From: Vombatus ursinus
Taxonomy: Eukaryota > Chordata > Mammalia > Diprotodontia > Vombatidae
DNA length: 64,000 nt
Assembly: GCF_900497805.2 (NCBI RefSeq)
Contig: NW_020948739.1
Span: 9,039,420-9,103,419 of the forward strand
Direction: 5' to 3'
Of the stretch, positions 11,165-22,420 are shown one piece after another. A model generated the notes under the pieces. The model was given only the letters and a program-made list of their open reading frames with translations. It made no database searches and was not told the origin of the DNA. The position numbers and the translations under genes are program-made. Each line of letters begins with the position of its first letter. Within the stretch, counting starts at the first letter, position 1.

Positions 11165-11325
11165 TTTCCTTACAAATATTATCTCATTTAATCCTTGCTA
11201 CAATCCTGGAAGGTAAGTGCTATTATTATCCCCATTTAACAGTTGAAGAAACTGAGGCAAAAAAGAGTCAAGAGATTTGCCCAGGGTCAAACAGATAATA
11301 AGTGTCTGAGGCCACTAGGTAAATT
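11165..11325 (-). mobile_element. MIR-class SINE (MIR3-like)
   Basis: Reverse MIR-class element: ATTATCTCATTTAATCCTTG, TATTATTATCCCCATTTAAC, AGAAACTGAGGCAAAAAAGA, TTTGCCCAGGGTCAAACAG. It is also inserted in the long L1. Confidence 0.7.
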
Positions 11326-11520
11326 AATCCATAGTATTCCCTTCATTTACAAGTTTAGTAATCCAGACAAAAAAGGAAATGATGTTAGTCTGGCATTAAG
11401 ATGACACCTGGCTGACTCTGTCATCATCACTTCCCTTCCTAGATAGTCAACAACCATCTCTATTTAAGGATCCTTTGTTTTCTAATGAATCTAAATGAAG
11501 TTCCCTGGCTTTTAGTTTTC
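11326..11520. mobile_element. Unassigned piece within the long L1
   Basis: The sequence (TTAGTCTGGCATTAAGATGA, TCATCATCACTTCCCTTCCT) does not fit L1 ORF2 at this position. It resembles an old interspersed repeat I cannot name. L1 similarity resumes near 11525 (TCTGTTCTCTAGC). Confidence 0.35.
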
Positions 11521-13240
11521 AGATTCTGTTCTCTAGCGTGGTGCTTGTTTATCTTTATGACATATAATGCTGTCCCTTGATTTTAGATAGAGACTGACTA
11601 CATTATTAAGGAAAGTCTATTTCTGTGCTTTTAAGAGTTTTTAAAAAACTGTATTTTCTCAAAATCTTTTTCTGAACCTATTGACATAATCATGTAATTT
11701 TGATTGCCCTTGCTAAATAATATGATATGTTATGTTTATTGTTTTCCTGAAAGTGAACCAACTTTGCATTCCTGGTGTAAATCTCATCTGGTCATAATAT
11801 ATAATCTTTTTGATGTGTTGCTGCAGCTTCTTTGCCAATATTTAATTAACAACTTTGCATCAATATTCATTAGGAATATTGGTCTGCAGTTTTCTTTCTC
11901 TGATTTGTATACTTCTGGTGTAGATATCAAGGCCTTATTTATAACATAGAGAAAATTTGGTAGAATCCCTTCTGTTCCTATTTTTACAAACAGTTTATTT
12001 AATATGGGAATTAATTTTTCTTTGAATATTTTATAGAATTCAGATGTAAATCCATCTGGTCTTGGGTTTTTTTTCCCCTTTGGGAATTCATTTATAGTTT
12101 AATTTATTTTTCTGTGATTGGAATATTTAAATTCTCTGTTTTGTGTTCCTGTTAATCTGGGCATTTTATATTTTTGTAGATATTCATTTTATTTACAGCA
12201 TCAGTTTTGTTGGATAGATTAGACAAAATATTTTTCTACTAATTTCCTTTATTTTTTCTTCATTTGTTTTGATTTCTCCTTTCTATTTTTTTTTTGATAC
12301 TGAAAATCTGATCTCCCCACTTTCTTTTTCTCAATGACTAGCTAATGGTTTGTCTGTTTTATTGTTTTTCTCCCAAAACTAGATTCTAGTTTTATTTGCC
12401 AATTCAATGAGAATTTTTTGCTTTTAATTTTGTTAACTTCTTCTTTGATTTTCAGAATCTCTATATGGATTTTCCCCAAAATTTGTTGGCTTTTTGGTTA
12501 TAGTTATTATTTTTTGTTCTAAAACCAATTTATTTATTCCTTTTTTATTGAAGGAAATGTTCAGAGATATAAATTTTCTTTTCAGGAATGCTTTGGTCGC
12601 ATCCTGAAAATTTTGTCGTATTGTCTCATTGTTTTCAATTTCAAATGAAGTTTAAAATTTTCTATATCACATGTTTTATGAATTTTTTAGGAGTATTATC
12701 TCCAATTAATTTTAATCCATTTCCCACAGGCCCTTTATTCAATATAATTTTTGTTGCATTATGTTCCATTGAAAAAAATTTGTTTTTCTGTATTTTTGTA
12801 GGTTTTCATGCCCTAGTACATAATCACATTTTGTAACAGTGCCAATACATGTACTCCTTCTTATTCTCATTCAATATTCACCAGAAATATCTATCTTTTC
12901 TAAAATTCTACTCAGGTCTTTAACTTCTTTCTTCTTTATCTTTTGGCTCGTCTATGTCTAAAAGAGTACATTATGGAGCGCCACTATAAAAGTCTTACTG
13001 TATATTTTTTCTTATACTTAATTAACTTTTCCTTGAAATTGGTAATATGTGTTTATATATTAACTGATATGAATTTATTATTTAAGCTGCCTTTAAACAC
13101 AATATACTCTTCTTGTTTATCTCTTTTAATCAAGACTATTTTCTTGTTAGGAATCACAATTACTATCTTTGATTTTTTTAAATTCACCTGAAGCCTAATA
13201 GATCTTGCTCCAGCCCCTTATTCTGACTGTGTGAATTTTT

Positions 13241-14464
13241 TTTGCTGGGAAGTTTTTATCCAGGATTCTTCAATAAATGGTATAGTCAATGCTCAATTTT
13301 CATGGGAGTAACATTCCTAGAAAATAGCACAAAAATAAAAAAAATGTGAATTTTCATACATTGAACCTATGGAAAATAGTGGGCTAGGTTCCTGCAACCC
13401 CCCAAAACTGTGGTATTTTTTTTCTTGTTTTTATTAATTAATTTATTTTTAGTTTTCAATAATCACTTCAATAAGCTTTTGAGTTTTAAATTTTCTTCCT
13501 TTCCCTCTCACCTCCCTCCCCAAGATGGCATGCAATCTGATATAGGCTCTACATATACATTCTTATTAAACATATTTTTACATTAGACATGTTGTAAAGA
13601 AGAATTAGAACCAATAGGAGGAACCATAAGAAAGAAGAAACAAAACAAAATAGAAGAAAAAAAAAGAGCAAATAGTATGCTTTGATCTGCATTCAAACTC
13701 CATAGTTCTTTCTCTGAATGTGGAAAACTGTAGTATTTTGCTAAAGATTGCGAAAACGCACCTTTCTGCATACAATTCTTTACAACAAAACATTAATCCT
13801 GATAAAATGCACTTTCCCTAACATATTAATGATGAAATTACCCATAAAATGCAGTAAAAAAAATAAAATTGATAACATACAAAACATTTTTCTCACTAGT
13901 AGTTCCCTAGAATTCTGTGACCTTTTTGGTAACATCTCAGTTAAAAACATTTTATTTCAGACAATATTCACTTTTCATAACACATGAAATCTACAATACC
14001 ATAAAACTTTTCTCCTTTTTGTGAATATAATCAATTATTGAATCATTAACACCAAACTTCTGGCCAACAGTGGCTACAAGACATTCTGGCAGGAAGTTTA
14101 TCTAACACCTTTATTTTCTCACTAAGCCACATCACTGACTTTGCACACTTGGGCTTAGAACCCAAAGGACTTGAACTATGCTTTGGGGGCATAATTGCAA
14201 CACAAAACTTGAGTTTTAAAGGCAAACAATGAAAATATGCAATGAATGCATGGGGAGCTCTTTACAAAAGTAGGGTGAACAAGACCAATAAAGCACCTTG
14301 TAGGATACCAGCTGCTCCAGAGACTTGCATGCATCATACCTCTCATTTTTTTTATCTACTACATATATCTGCAAATATGTATGGTTGCCAATGCAAAAGT
14401 GAAAATGAGATTACTAATAAAATTATACAAACACTTGAAGTCACGTAAGTTAAATGCATGAATG
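13241..14464. other. Unassigned sequence split by a small L1
   Basis: Outside the L1 insertion (13420-13723) this block is AT-rich, with lines such as CATTGAACCTATGGAAAATA and GGGCTAGGTTCCTGCAACC. It could be an old DNA transposon or unique DNA. It separates the long L1 from the L1 5' leader at 14465-15430, so the two may once have been one element, but I cannot show that. Confidence 0.4.
13420..13723 (-). mobile_element. 5'-truncated L1 with 16-bp TSD
   Basis: A 304-bp antisense L1 3' end. T-rich tail complement comes first, then GAGTTTTAAATTTTCTTCCT, CAATCTGATATAGGCTCTAC, and CTGCATTCAAACTCCATAG. It is flanked by AAAACTGTGGTATTTT (13404-13419) and AAAACTGTAGTATTTT (13724-13739), a 16-bp duplication with one mismatch. 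This is a clean example of target-primed reverse transcription with 5' truncation. Confidence 0.9.
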
Positions 14465-15430
14465 CTGAAGATTGACTCTATATAGGTTTGGTTGACATTT
14501 TCAGGTAGGCCAATGATTCTAAGATTTATCTCTCCTTGACCTGGTTTTCAGGGCATTTGTTTTTTATATGAGCTACAATACATTTTCTGTATTTTTTTTT
14601 TAAATTAAAATTTTTTTTTTTTACATTTTTAAATCTTTCTTTTTGCTCTTGTGTTTCTTGTTGTCTCAGGGAGTCATTGATATTGATCCATTCTGATTTT
14701 CAAAGGGTCTGTTACTTGAGTAAGGTTTATACTTCCTGTATTAAGCTATTTATTCTCTTTTCACTTCTTTCTTCTAGATCTCTCATTTCCTTTATGTTTC
14801 TTTCCACTAAAGCTATCATCTTATTTGATCCCTTTAAAACTCTTCATTTTTTTCTGGGAATCTAGTAGAGCTTATGGCAAATCTATAGTTGTCTTTTAGG
14901 TTATGCTTACATAAATAATGTTGCATTTATCTGGGGCCAGCAATGAGTTCTTTGTTCTTCCAGGACTTCAAGAAGCCAATTGCCAGCATACTGTATTGGG
15001 ACAATCTGATCCAGGGAAGTCCTATCCAGGTCCAAGTGCTCAAGCTTCTGAACCCCAGACTATAATCAGAGCAACAGTTGAAAATTCCAGTATGCTTGGC
15101 TAGACACTTCTCTAAATTCCTGTCTCTCTGTTCCAGGTTCACATTTTCAGCCTCTAATGTTTCCCTTGCCTTACTCCTGTTCTATGCTGAGGGGCTTTCA
15201 TGTGCTGTTACTGGGTTGAACTTTTCTGGCTGGACCAACAATAGGTGACCAGGATGCCCAGAGGCTTCTGGCAATCTCTTTGTGTGGATCTGGGCTAGAA
15301 AAATACACTTAATGTAGTTTCTTCTTGAATTTCTTCTTTATCATTTCTCTTTCCAGTATTTTTTTTTAATTCCTTATTGGAGTAGTTGTGGGAAAGATGA
15401 GCTGCTCTATTTCCATTCACCACAGTGAAG
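14465..15430 (-). mobile_element. L1 5' UTR and ORF1 N-terminal part
   Basis: Antisense L1 leader. Near 14500-14560 the sequence corresponds to ORF1 (GATTCTAAGATTTATCTCTC, CTTGACCTGGTTTTCAGGGC). It then runs back through the coiled-coil region to a leader with CTGGGGCCAGCAATGAG and CAGGACTTCAAGAAGCC, and ends near a CATTCACCACAGTG segment. It is very diverged, and the boundary at 15430 is approximate. Confidence 0.55.
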
Positions 15431-15774
15431 ACAGTCCCTAATTGATGACTGTTTGTGAGGGAGTGTTGTTGAAGAGATTTCTAGTAGTCACATCTTTCAC
15501 TTGCAACGTCAGCATTGTTGTTGCTGCATACAGAAGGCCCTCAGTTCATAAACCTACTATTCTCCATGACAATCTTGCAATCTTGAGGGAGGGACCAAGA
15601 AGACATCTGTACAGTGGTTCAGAGACAGCTCCTGTTGAGGGAGAATATAGGTTAAAAAGTTAAACACAAATCCAAAGGAAACAGGACTTTTCTCTCTGAC
15701 TTCATAAAGGTAATTTCAATAGCAAAAGAAGATGTATAGAGAGATCAAAGTAGCTTTACAGAGAAATCATTCTC
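15431..15774. other. No recognised feature
   Basis: Unique-looking sequence between the L1 leader and a CR1/L3 tail. A short open frame at 15442-15663 has no recognisable domain. Confidence 0.5.
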
Positions 15775-16026
15775 ACAATCACAGAATGCCGGAGTTGTAA
15801 AGGACCTCAGAAGCCATATAGTGAAGGCCATCCATGAACAAGAATCCATTGTACCATGTACCTGATGTTTTTGTCTAGCTCTTGCTGAAGACCTTTCTTA
15901 AAGGAACCCACTACTTCTGGAGTCAGTCCCTTCCACTTTTGAATAGCTCTAATTTTTGTTCTGTTTTCCTTTACGCCGAACCAAAATCTACCCCTCTGCA
16001 CCCACTATTTCTAGTTCTACCCTTTG
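15775..16026 (-). mobile_element. CR1/L3 LINE 3' end
   Basis: Antisense C-terminus and 3' end of a CR1-clade LINE. On the plus strand it runs ATCACAGAATGCCGGAGTTG, GCTCTTGCTGAAGACC, and CTTCCACTTTTGAATAGCTC to TTCTAGTTCTACCCTTTGGG. The minus frame reads QKWKGLTPEVVGSF, matching the conserved xxWNxLPxEVVxSxS block. Confidence 0.8.
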
Positions 16027-16035
16027 GGGTCTGGC

Positions 16036-16036
16036 A

Positions 16037-16079
<43 letters not shown>

Positions 16080-16090
16080 AACAACAACAA
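16036..16090. repeat. (AAT)n microsatellite
   Basis: A run of AAT units grading into AAC. It produces a poly-Asn open frame (part of 15882-16253) that is not a real coding region. It abuts the CR1/L3 end. Confidence 0.95.
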
Positions 16091-16099
16091 TAACAATTA

Positions 16100-16351
16100 C
16101 ATAGCACTTACTATGTACTACCAGGCACTGTGCTATTCAGGAATTGGTACCTCCAGTTTGTACCAAAAGGTGCTTGAATTGCAAGAAGTATATCTTGTAG
16201 TTGAAAATACTTTTAGGTATATGAAATATACTAAAATGTATTTTATTTTATAAACATATTTTAGTATTTAAAATTGATTTTAATAAACTTAAATTTAGTG
16301 TTTAAAATAAAATATATTTTAAAATTTTATTTTAGGTGTGTAAAATATATA
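16100..16351. other. AT-rich spacer with L2/MIR scrap
   Basis: At 16100-16135 there is a short reverse L2 or MIR scrap (GCACTTACTATGTACTACC). The rest is TTTTA-rich low-complexity sequence without further landmarks. Confidence 0.45.
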
Positions 16352-16585
16352 AGGAGGAAGCAAGGTGGCTCAGTAGATACAGCGCTGGGCCTGGAGTCAG
16401 ATAGAACCGAGTTCAAAATCCAGCCTCAAACACTTACGAGCTATGTGACCCTGGAAAAGTCATTTAACCTCGGTTTGCCTTAATCCACTGGAGAAGGAAA
16501 TGGCAAACCACTATAGTATCTTTGTCAAGAATACCCCAAATGGGGTCACAAAGAGTCAGACATGACTGAACAATAGTAACAATAT
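16352..16585 (+). mobile_element. Mar1 CORE-SINE
   Basis: Full-length plus-strand Mar1: AGCAAGGTGGCTCAGTAGAT head with GGCCTGGAGTCAGATAG, CORE with TGTGACCCTGGAAAAGTCAT, and tail GGAGAAGGAAATGGCAAACC through GACATGACTGAACAATAG. Its flanks are AT-rich. Confidence 0.93.
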
Positions 16586-16689
16586 GTATAAAATATATAA
16601 TAAAATATATAAAAACAAATTTTAGGTCCTATTAATCATATGTATACTTATTAAGTTCTAAAAGTTATTACATGTATTGAGGAGAACTT

Positions 16690-18870
16690 AATCTCTAGCA
16701 AGTGTTAACAGTCTTGCTTTCCAGGAAAGGGTCAATAATAATCTGGATGTTTACTGTCCAAGGACCAGCCTAGCTAAATAGAGAGACTCACCAACAGCTT
16801 GGCTCTAGAGTAATTACTCTTCCATATGACAGCTGCACATGACACATTCATGAGCTCAGATTGAAAAGGGATCTGAACAAAATAGGCAGAACTAAAGACA
16901 AGAAACTTAGGGTGAGTAAAAAAAAAATATTTCCAGGAAGCCTCTAAAGACAAGACCCAATTGAGGCTGACAGTGAATATTAAAAACAATAGGAGAGTTT
17001 TTTATAGTAATTTTGGAAGATATTAGGAATAAGAAAGGAAAAAGACAAATACTCGGAGAGAGGGGGTGTTGACTAGGGTGGTGATAGTGAACACAAAGAT
17101 GGAAGGCTAAACTAGTCAATTCATTTTTTTAAAACCAAGGACAATGATTGGTACAATCTGAAGGGTATAGCAAAAATGGTGAAATTATACTTAAAATAAA
17201 TAAAATTACATCTAGGAGAAATATTACACCTATCGTACGTAAGATACAGATGTAAGAGATTATATCTAAGATATCACATCTTCGATACTAAATCTAAGAT
17301 AGATAAAGAGACGATAAGACAGTTGCCTTCAATAAATTCAGTTATCAAATTCTGGATGAATTCCATCCCAGGAGAATGAAAGAAGAATCCGTGGATGTTA
17401 TTGCTCAGCTGTTGTTGGTACCTGAGGATTTTTGTAGAATCAAAGAGTTGCTACAGGACTGGAGATGGGCTGGTGTCAAGATTTTCAAAAAGGAGAAGTC
17501 TTCATCTATTGATTAGCCTGGAGATTTATGGAAAAATCCTAGATTGGATTATTAAAGAAATGGTTCAAAAGTACTTATATGAGCACTAAAACCCAACAAA
17601 TGTCACAACACACAAACAAAGGTCTATACAGGTGAATTCAGAACTAGCTAATGAATGGACTGAGACAGAGATTAATGAATCTATATATCTCCCTTGATGA
17701 AGGTCTCTCTAGTGGATTGCCACAGAACTTTTCCATTCTAGTATTTTTATCAGTGTTGAAGATATAGATGACATGCTTATCATATTAGTGTGTGACATGA
17801 AATTTGGAGGAATAACTAATATATTGAATGACAGAATGAGATGCAAAAAAGATATCAATAATGTAGAAAAATGGGCAGAATCTGACATAATGACATAATC
17901 AGACATATTGGTAAGAGAAATTATTATTAATAACCTATTAACATTAGGGAGATCCAGAGTTTTTTCCATTTTTATTTCCTCATTCAAAACCTTGAATGAG
18001 CTTGAAATGAGATTAAATGAGGCTGAAACTCATTCAAAATATCCTTGTGAAGGATATTGTTGATAGATGAGATTGCCCAAATCCTCTGGGTATATGCTTC
18101 TTCCTCCACCCAGTTAGAAGACTTTACAAAGATAATCTAATCTAGGTGAATTCCAACACTGAGTGGATCCCTTTTGTCAAGATTGGCCACAGGGGGTGGT
18201 CTGGGTTTAGAGATAGTCTCCTTGTCCAAGAGAGACTTGATCAAAGTCATATTTCCAGCCTCTCATTAGAATAAGCCCATCTCTCATTATAATATCCATT
18301 ATCTCATTAATTGTTAACCAATCAGAGTTGATTTATGCCTGTAGGCTATACTCACTCTTCCAAGTAAGCACTGAGTGGCCACCATGATTCTTTGGTCCCC
18401 TTGAGTGCTACTGACCTCTTTAATTAATTATTTACTAGTCATAATTAATAAAATGATTGTTAATTATCCAGAAAGTATGTCTTTCAGACTTTTCATTCAC
18501 CACATGAGATTTAGAAGAGATAAATGTAAAGTCCTACCTTTGGGTTAAAATAGTGAATTGCCCAAATACTGGATAAAGAAGACCTGGCTAAACAATATTT
18601 CATGGGGGAAAAAAAGACCAGAGGTATTTTCTTTGCTGTAAACTCAATACTATCAAATAATGTAACAATAGTATCCTAAAAAGTTAAAAATAATCTTTGG
18701 CTACATTAATAGAATTTCAGTGACTAAAAGAAGAGAGTTGATAGTTCCACTTTATTCTCTCCTGGTTAGTATATATGTAGAATGTTCAGCTCTAAATTTC
18801 ACATTTTAAGACATCAACAAAGTGAACTAGAGGAGGAGTGAGGTGAAATGCCTTTGGGAAATTTTAAAGT
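16690..18870 (+). mobile_element. CR1/L3 LINE, reverse-transcriptase region
   Basis: Old plus-strand CR1-clade LINE. Landmarks follow the ORF2 order: a putative template-binding segment near 17460-17560 (GATTTTCAAAAAGGAGAAG, then ATTAAAGAAATGGTTCAAAA), the KFxGG-like segment at 17796 (TGAAATTTGGAGGAATAAC), the GEKCKVLxLG-like segment at 18512 (AGATAAATGTAAAGTCCTAC), and the SALVxxxLE-like segment near 18750. A solo LTR splits it at 17912-18500. Many stops are present, and the extent left of 17320 is uncertain. Confidence 0.65.
17912..18500 (+). mobile_element. Solo LTR, unassigned ERV family, copy A
   Basis: About 590 bp interrupt the CR1/L3, which resumes at once on the right. The ends resemble TGAGAGAAATTATT...TCATTC..CA, as in the copy at 21159-21728, and the two align through most of their length. 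An AATAAA lies about 50 bp from the right end, which suggests plus orientation. It is a degraded fossil with no internal genes, and is younger than the host LINE. Confidence 0.65.
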
Positions 18871-18894
18871 TCTTTCAATCTTTTAATCTAATCC

Positions 18895-19030
18895 CAATGG
18901 ACTGATCAATCAATAAGCACTTATTTAGCACTTACTATGTTCTAGGCACTGTGCTAAGCACTGGACATGCAGATATGAAAATGAAATAATCCATACTTGC
19001 AAATAATTTATGTTTGATTCTCAAGCTTCC
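18895..19030 (-). mobile_element. L2 3' end
   Basis: Reverse L2 terminus: ATCAATCAATAAGCACTTAT, GCACTTACTATGTTCTAGGC, ACTGTGCTAAGCACTGG. It is truncated after about 135 bp. Confidence 0.75.
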
Positions 19031-19084
19031 TATAAAAGCAAAGTCCCATCTTTTAAATACTAACATTCTACTGGGGTTGTTAAA

Positions 19085-19460
19085 TAGCAGCAGGACGTGG
19101 AATACAAATTAGAAGGTAATACCCAGAAGGTAATGGCAAAGTTAAAAATGAGTGTGAATGGAATAAAGATAGAATCAATGTGGATCCCCAAAGAACTAGC
19201 ATAGAAGACATCATCAAGGAATTGTCTGAGAGGAAGAGGAAATGGTTATATGGCAAAGGTCAGGGGTGACAGATGGATAGTAGAATGTTCCCCTATTACC
19301 CTAGCAGTACAAAGATAAATCTAAGAAGGCTTGAGTGTCTTAGGTGCTTTCCCTCTTCTCCGTGGCAAACTCAAGAGAGGACATGGAAAAGAGTTACACA
19401 GTATGGCCACACAGAGATGGATGGACATTTGTGTTGTTAAAGGGAACTTCAAAATTGATG
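19085..19460 (+). mobile_element. Possible RTE-type LINE C-terminal remnant
   Basis: A plus-strand frame reads ELSERKRKWLYGK, followed after breaks by a WKRVTQYGHTEMDG-like segment. The pattern resembles the RKRxWxGHxxR...WxxxAxDRxxW end of RTE/BovB-type ORFs. That would fit a host with active RTE (Mar1 tails are BovB-derived). The similarity is weak, and chance or another LINE clade is possible. Confidence 0.3.
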
Positions 19461-19464
19461 AGAT

Positions 19465-19640
19465 CTCATTTATTAAATACCTACTATGTGCCAGACACTG
19501 TGTTAGGCAATGGAGATGCAAAGAAAATTAATCAACTGTTGCCTTCAAGGAGGTTATATTTTATTGGGAAGAGGTGATCAAATATACATGTGTAAGCTTA
19601 TACAAAATAAAAGCAAACGCATAATAGCCTAACACACAAT
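19465..19640 (-). mobile_element. L2 3' end
   Basis: Reverse L2 terminus: TTATTAAATACCTACTATGT, GCCAGACACTGTGTTAGGC, TTGCCTTCAAGGAGGTTATA. It is about 175 bp long with a diverged right side. Confidence 0.75.
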
Positions 19641-19707
19641 ACAAACTCAGTATAAACTTGTTGAATGAAATTGTTATCTGATCAACACAATGACCAATTA
19701 CTCCAGG

Positions 19708-19988
19708 ATTCTGGAGGTAGCTAAGTGGTACAGTGAATTCTGGTGCTGGGCTTGGAGTCAGAAAGACCTGAGTTCAAAAATGGCTTCAGATACTTACTTG
19801 CTGTGTGACCCTAGGCAAGCCACTTAACTTCTGTCTACCTCAGTTTTCTCAACTATAAAATGGAAATAATAATAGCATCTCCTTCCCAGGGTTGTTGTAA
19901 GAATCAAACAAGATAATCTTTATAAAGTACTTAGCATAGTGCCTGGCATATAGTAGGTGCTTAATAAATGCTTATTCCATTCTATTCC
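19708..19988 (+). mobile_element. MIR/Ther1 CORE-SINE, full length
   Basis: Plus-strand tRNA-like head (TGGAGGTAGCTAAGTGGTAC, GTTCAAAAATGGCTTC B-box region), CORE (CTAGGCAAGCCACTTAACTT), then GGGTTGTTGTAAGAATCAAA and the L2-type tail GCCTGGCATATAGTAGGTGC with AATAAATGCTTATTCC. It shares its head with Mar1 but carries the L2 tail instead of the BovB one. Confidence 0.85.
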
Positions 19989-20544
19989 ATGCAATCAGTA
20001 TAATGTCATCTGCCACAGAACCTCAATATGGCAACAAGATACAATGAAAAGAGTACTGTATACAACATAGCAGATGGCAAGATGCCCATATTGGAGAGGA
20101 TCTGCTGTCTGGGTGGTTGCCTAAATAAAATGAAGCATGTTCTAGGGGTCTGGAGCCTGCTGAATATAGGGGACTGAGGTGAGGACTGACTCACTCTTTT
20201 TATTCCAGGAAGCTCTTGAATGAGTCTCAAATCTGCATGGACTACCCTTCTCAGGGTGGGAGTGGAACAAAGTCTCTAGAAGGCAGTGGAGGGGCAGAAC
20301 AGATGAACATTTGCTTTGGAGGAGGGAATTTCTCATCTGAAGTTATCAACATCATTGAAATCATAACTGGACCCTATTCCTATTATAAAAAAAAAGATCA
20401 GCACCAAACAAGAAATACAGGTGATGAATGTGGCAATGTAGCCTCAGGACCGCTGGGCTTTGCCATCTACTTCACTGTTGCAGTAGACCTTTGCGCCTAC
20501 TCTAGCTGACTTTGTTCTGTGGGTTAGAGTCTCCCCCAGTTAGA
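19989..20544. other. No recognised repeat; one 97-codon open frame
   Basis: This is unique-looking DNA. The plus-strand frame 20216-20509 is preceded by a T-rich tract and TTCCAG at 20195-20210, like a splice acceptor. Its product has Gly/Ser-rich and Ile-rich parts but no domain I recognise. I cannot exclude a decayed exon or a piece of an unnamed repeat. I do not call it a gene. Confidence 0.35.
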
Positions 20545-22420
20545 GTATGGCTTCTCAAAGAAGGTGGATCTCAGCTGGGTCTTGAAGGAATGCAAGAAAG
20601 CCAGGAGGGAAAGGATTCCAAGCATGGGGGAAGGCCAGTGACAATGCATGGAGATGCGAGATGATGTCTTGTATGAGGAAGAGCAAGGAGGCCAGTATCA
20701 CTGGATAGCAGAGTATGCATTGAGAAGTAATGTAAAAGAAGACTAGAAAACTAAGAATGGTCCAAGTTATGTAGGGCTTTAAAGGCCAAAGAGAGGATTT
20801 TATATTTGATTTTGGAGGTAATAGAGAGCCACTGGAGTTTATTTAATGGAGGAATGGTGGTGGGGTTGGTGGGTAGAGGGGGTGATGATAAGATCAGACC
20901 ATGTCTTTAGAATAATCATTTTGACAACTGAATGGAGGATGGACTGGAGTGGGAAAAAAGAGGCAAGGAAGTCAACCAGAAGGCTGTTGTGGTAGTACAG
21001 GTATGAATTGATGAGGGCCCTTACTAGGGTGATGGCAGTATCAGAAGAGAGAAAGGGGAATATGTGAGAGATATTATAAAGATAAAATCAATAGGACATG
21101 CAACTGATTAGAGATGGGAGCTAGAAAGAGTGAGGAGTTAAGGATGACATTTAGGCTGTGAGAGAAATTATTCTTTTTCTATTATTAATAACCAATTCAT
21201 AGATTAGTTATTGGTAGGGTTTCTTTTTCTCTATTTCCTCATTCAGAGACCAGTCCTTGAAGTCTCAGAAGGACAGGGCAGAAGATGAGATTGGCTTAAC
21301 TCTCAGGGAACATTCTTTGGTAGGACTCCACCTAATTAGGAGAGCTTACTTCTGATATTAGTGTAAAGAATATCTAATCTAGGTGAATTCTGGACCCATT
21401 GTTCAATTTAAGTGGTCTGGGTGAAGATGGATTCTTTTGTTCAGCAAGTGAGAAGTAGCTGAACCTCATAAAGCTCATCAGGAGAAGCTAAGGGCTTTCA
21501 ACTCATCTCCTGGTCCACCACTTCATTGATTGTTTACCAATCAAGGTTGATCTCTGCCTGTTGGGACATCCACTTTTCCAAAGGTATTTAAATATTCAGA
21601 AACCTTCATGCGGGATCTTTGGTTACTGAGAGAAACCACTGACCTCAATTTATTATTTGCTAGACTAATTCATAAGTTGATTATTAATTACCCAGAAACT
21701 CTGTCTCTCAAACTTTTCATTCCTCTCAGTTGTGAGCCTGACTGACTGGAAGTATGGTGATACCCTTGACAGTAGTAGGGAAGTTAGGAAGAGGGGAGAG
21801 TTTGTTTGGGAGAAGAGGAAGATGAATTCACTCTTAGACATTTTAAGGTATCTATGGGACATTTCCTTCAAATTGGAAATGGGGTTGGAGGTTAAGGATT
21901 ATTATTATTAATATTAGATTAAGCAGATCTGAGAATCGTCAGCAGTAGTATCAAATTTAAATAGAAATAGATCCCCATGAGTCACATATTAACTTAGAAA
22001 ACTACAAATTAACATTATCTATGTTGAATCATATTTTTATTTTGTTAAATATTACTCAATTACATTTTAATCAGGTTGGGAGTTTTTGGGCCCATAGGTG
22101 GGCTGTTTCAGGTACCTCTGATCATTAGCATCAGTATAGTTGGACCCAGTGGGAGTTGGGATAACTAAGAGAAATAGCATATAGGGAGAAGACAAGAGGG
22201 CTCAGGACAGAACTTTGCAGGAGACCCATGGTTGTTGGGCAAAGACCACTGAGAAGAAACAGCTAGAGAGGAAAGAAAAGAAACAGGAGACAATACTGTC
22301 ACAGAAACTTGGAAGAGAGTATCAAGGAGAAAAGTGTGATCAACAATGTCAAAGGCTGTGGAAAGATCAGGAAGGATGATAATTTATTCAAATAGTGCTT
22401 ATTTTGTGAATGGAATGGAA
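20545..22420 (-). mobile_element. Long L2 LINE, reverse-transcriptase C-terminal half
   Basis: Antisense L2 with ORF2 readable from right to left. On the plus strand it shows AGCTGGGTCTTGAAGGAATG, AGGCCAGTATCACTGGATAG, TATGTAGGGCTTTAAAGGCC, GGAGGATGGACTGGAGTGGG, GATGAGGGCCCTTACTAGGG, and AGTATCAAGGAGAAAAGTGT in family order. The complements encode the 'FKALHN', 'HCLDYC/NS' and 'FDxVDH' regions of L2 reverse transcriptase. The element lacks its 3' end on the left and is split by a solo LTR. At about 1.3 kb of its own sequence it is one of the longest L2 remnants here. Confidence 0.8.
21159..21728 (+). mobile_element. Solo LTR, unassigned ERV family, copy B
   Basis: A 570-bp insertion in the L2 that runs TGAGAG...CTCTCA. 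Flanking GCTG (21155-21158) and GTTG (21729-21732) fit a 4-bp target duplication with one difference. A TATTTAAA box lies near 21583, and the copy aligns with 17912-18500 and, inverted, with 44425-44880. It is a degraded fossil without internal genes. Confidence 0.75.

Larger units (their letters stand above)
5765..13240 (-). mobile_element. Long L1 LINE, interrupted by HAL1 and SINEs
   Basis: Antisense L1 running from its A-rich 3' end (T/A-rich at 5765-5815) through the 3' UTR, ORF2 C-terminus, reverse-transcriptase region and the EN-RT linker. Landmarks in order are GTATTACTGGGTCAAAGGTC (6408), TTGTGTTTGTGCAAAACC (9939), TAATATAGTTTGACATCAGG (10600), CATTCCTGGTGTAAATCTCA (11767), TCCATCTGGTCTTGGG (12051), and GATCTTGCTCCAGCCCC near 13203. 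ORF2 is broken many times. The element is split by the HAL1 (6654-9707), a Mar1 (10016-10247), MIR pieces and an unassigned piece at 11326-11520. About 4 kb of L1 sequence remain. No EN domain or ORF1 is attached at 13240. Confidence 0.85.

Noticed and set aside
15882-16253. Open frame with a poly-Asn run
   Set aside because: A translation of the (AAT)n microsatellite joined to CR1/L3 antisense sequence.
18900-18970. CRISPR-like or clustered short repeats from recurring ATTTATTAAGCACCTACTATG-like text
   Set aside because: The recurring text is the reverse L2 3' terminus, dispersed and on both strands, without regular spacing. The genome is mammalian.
20216-20509. 97-codon frame preceded by an acceptor-like tract
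   Set aside because: Suggestive but unsupported. No donor-flanked exon structure or recognised protein family could be read, so it is listed only as unassigned sequence.
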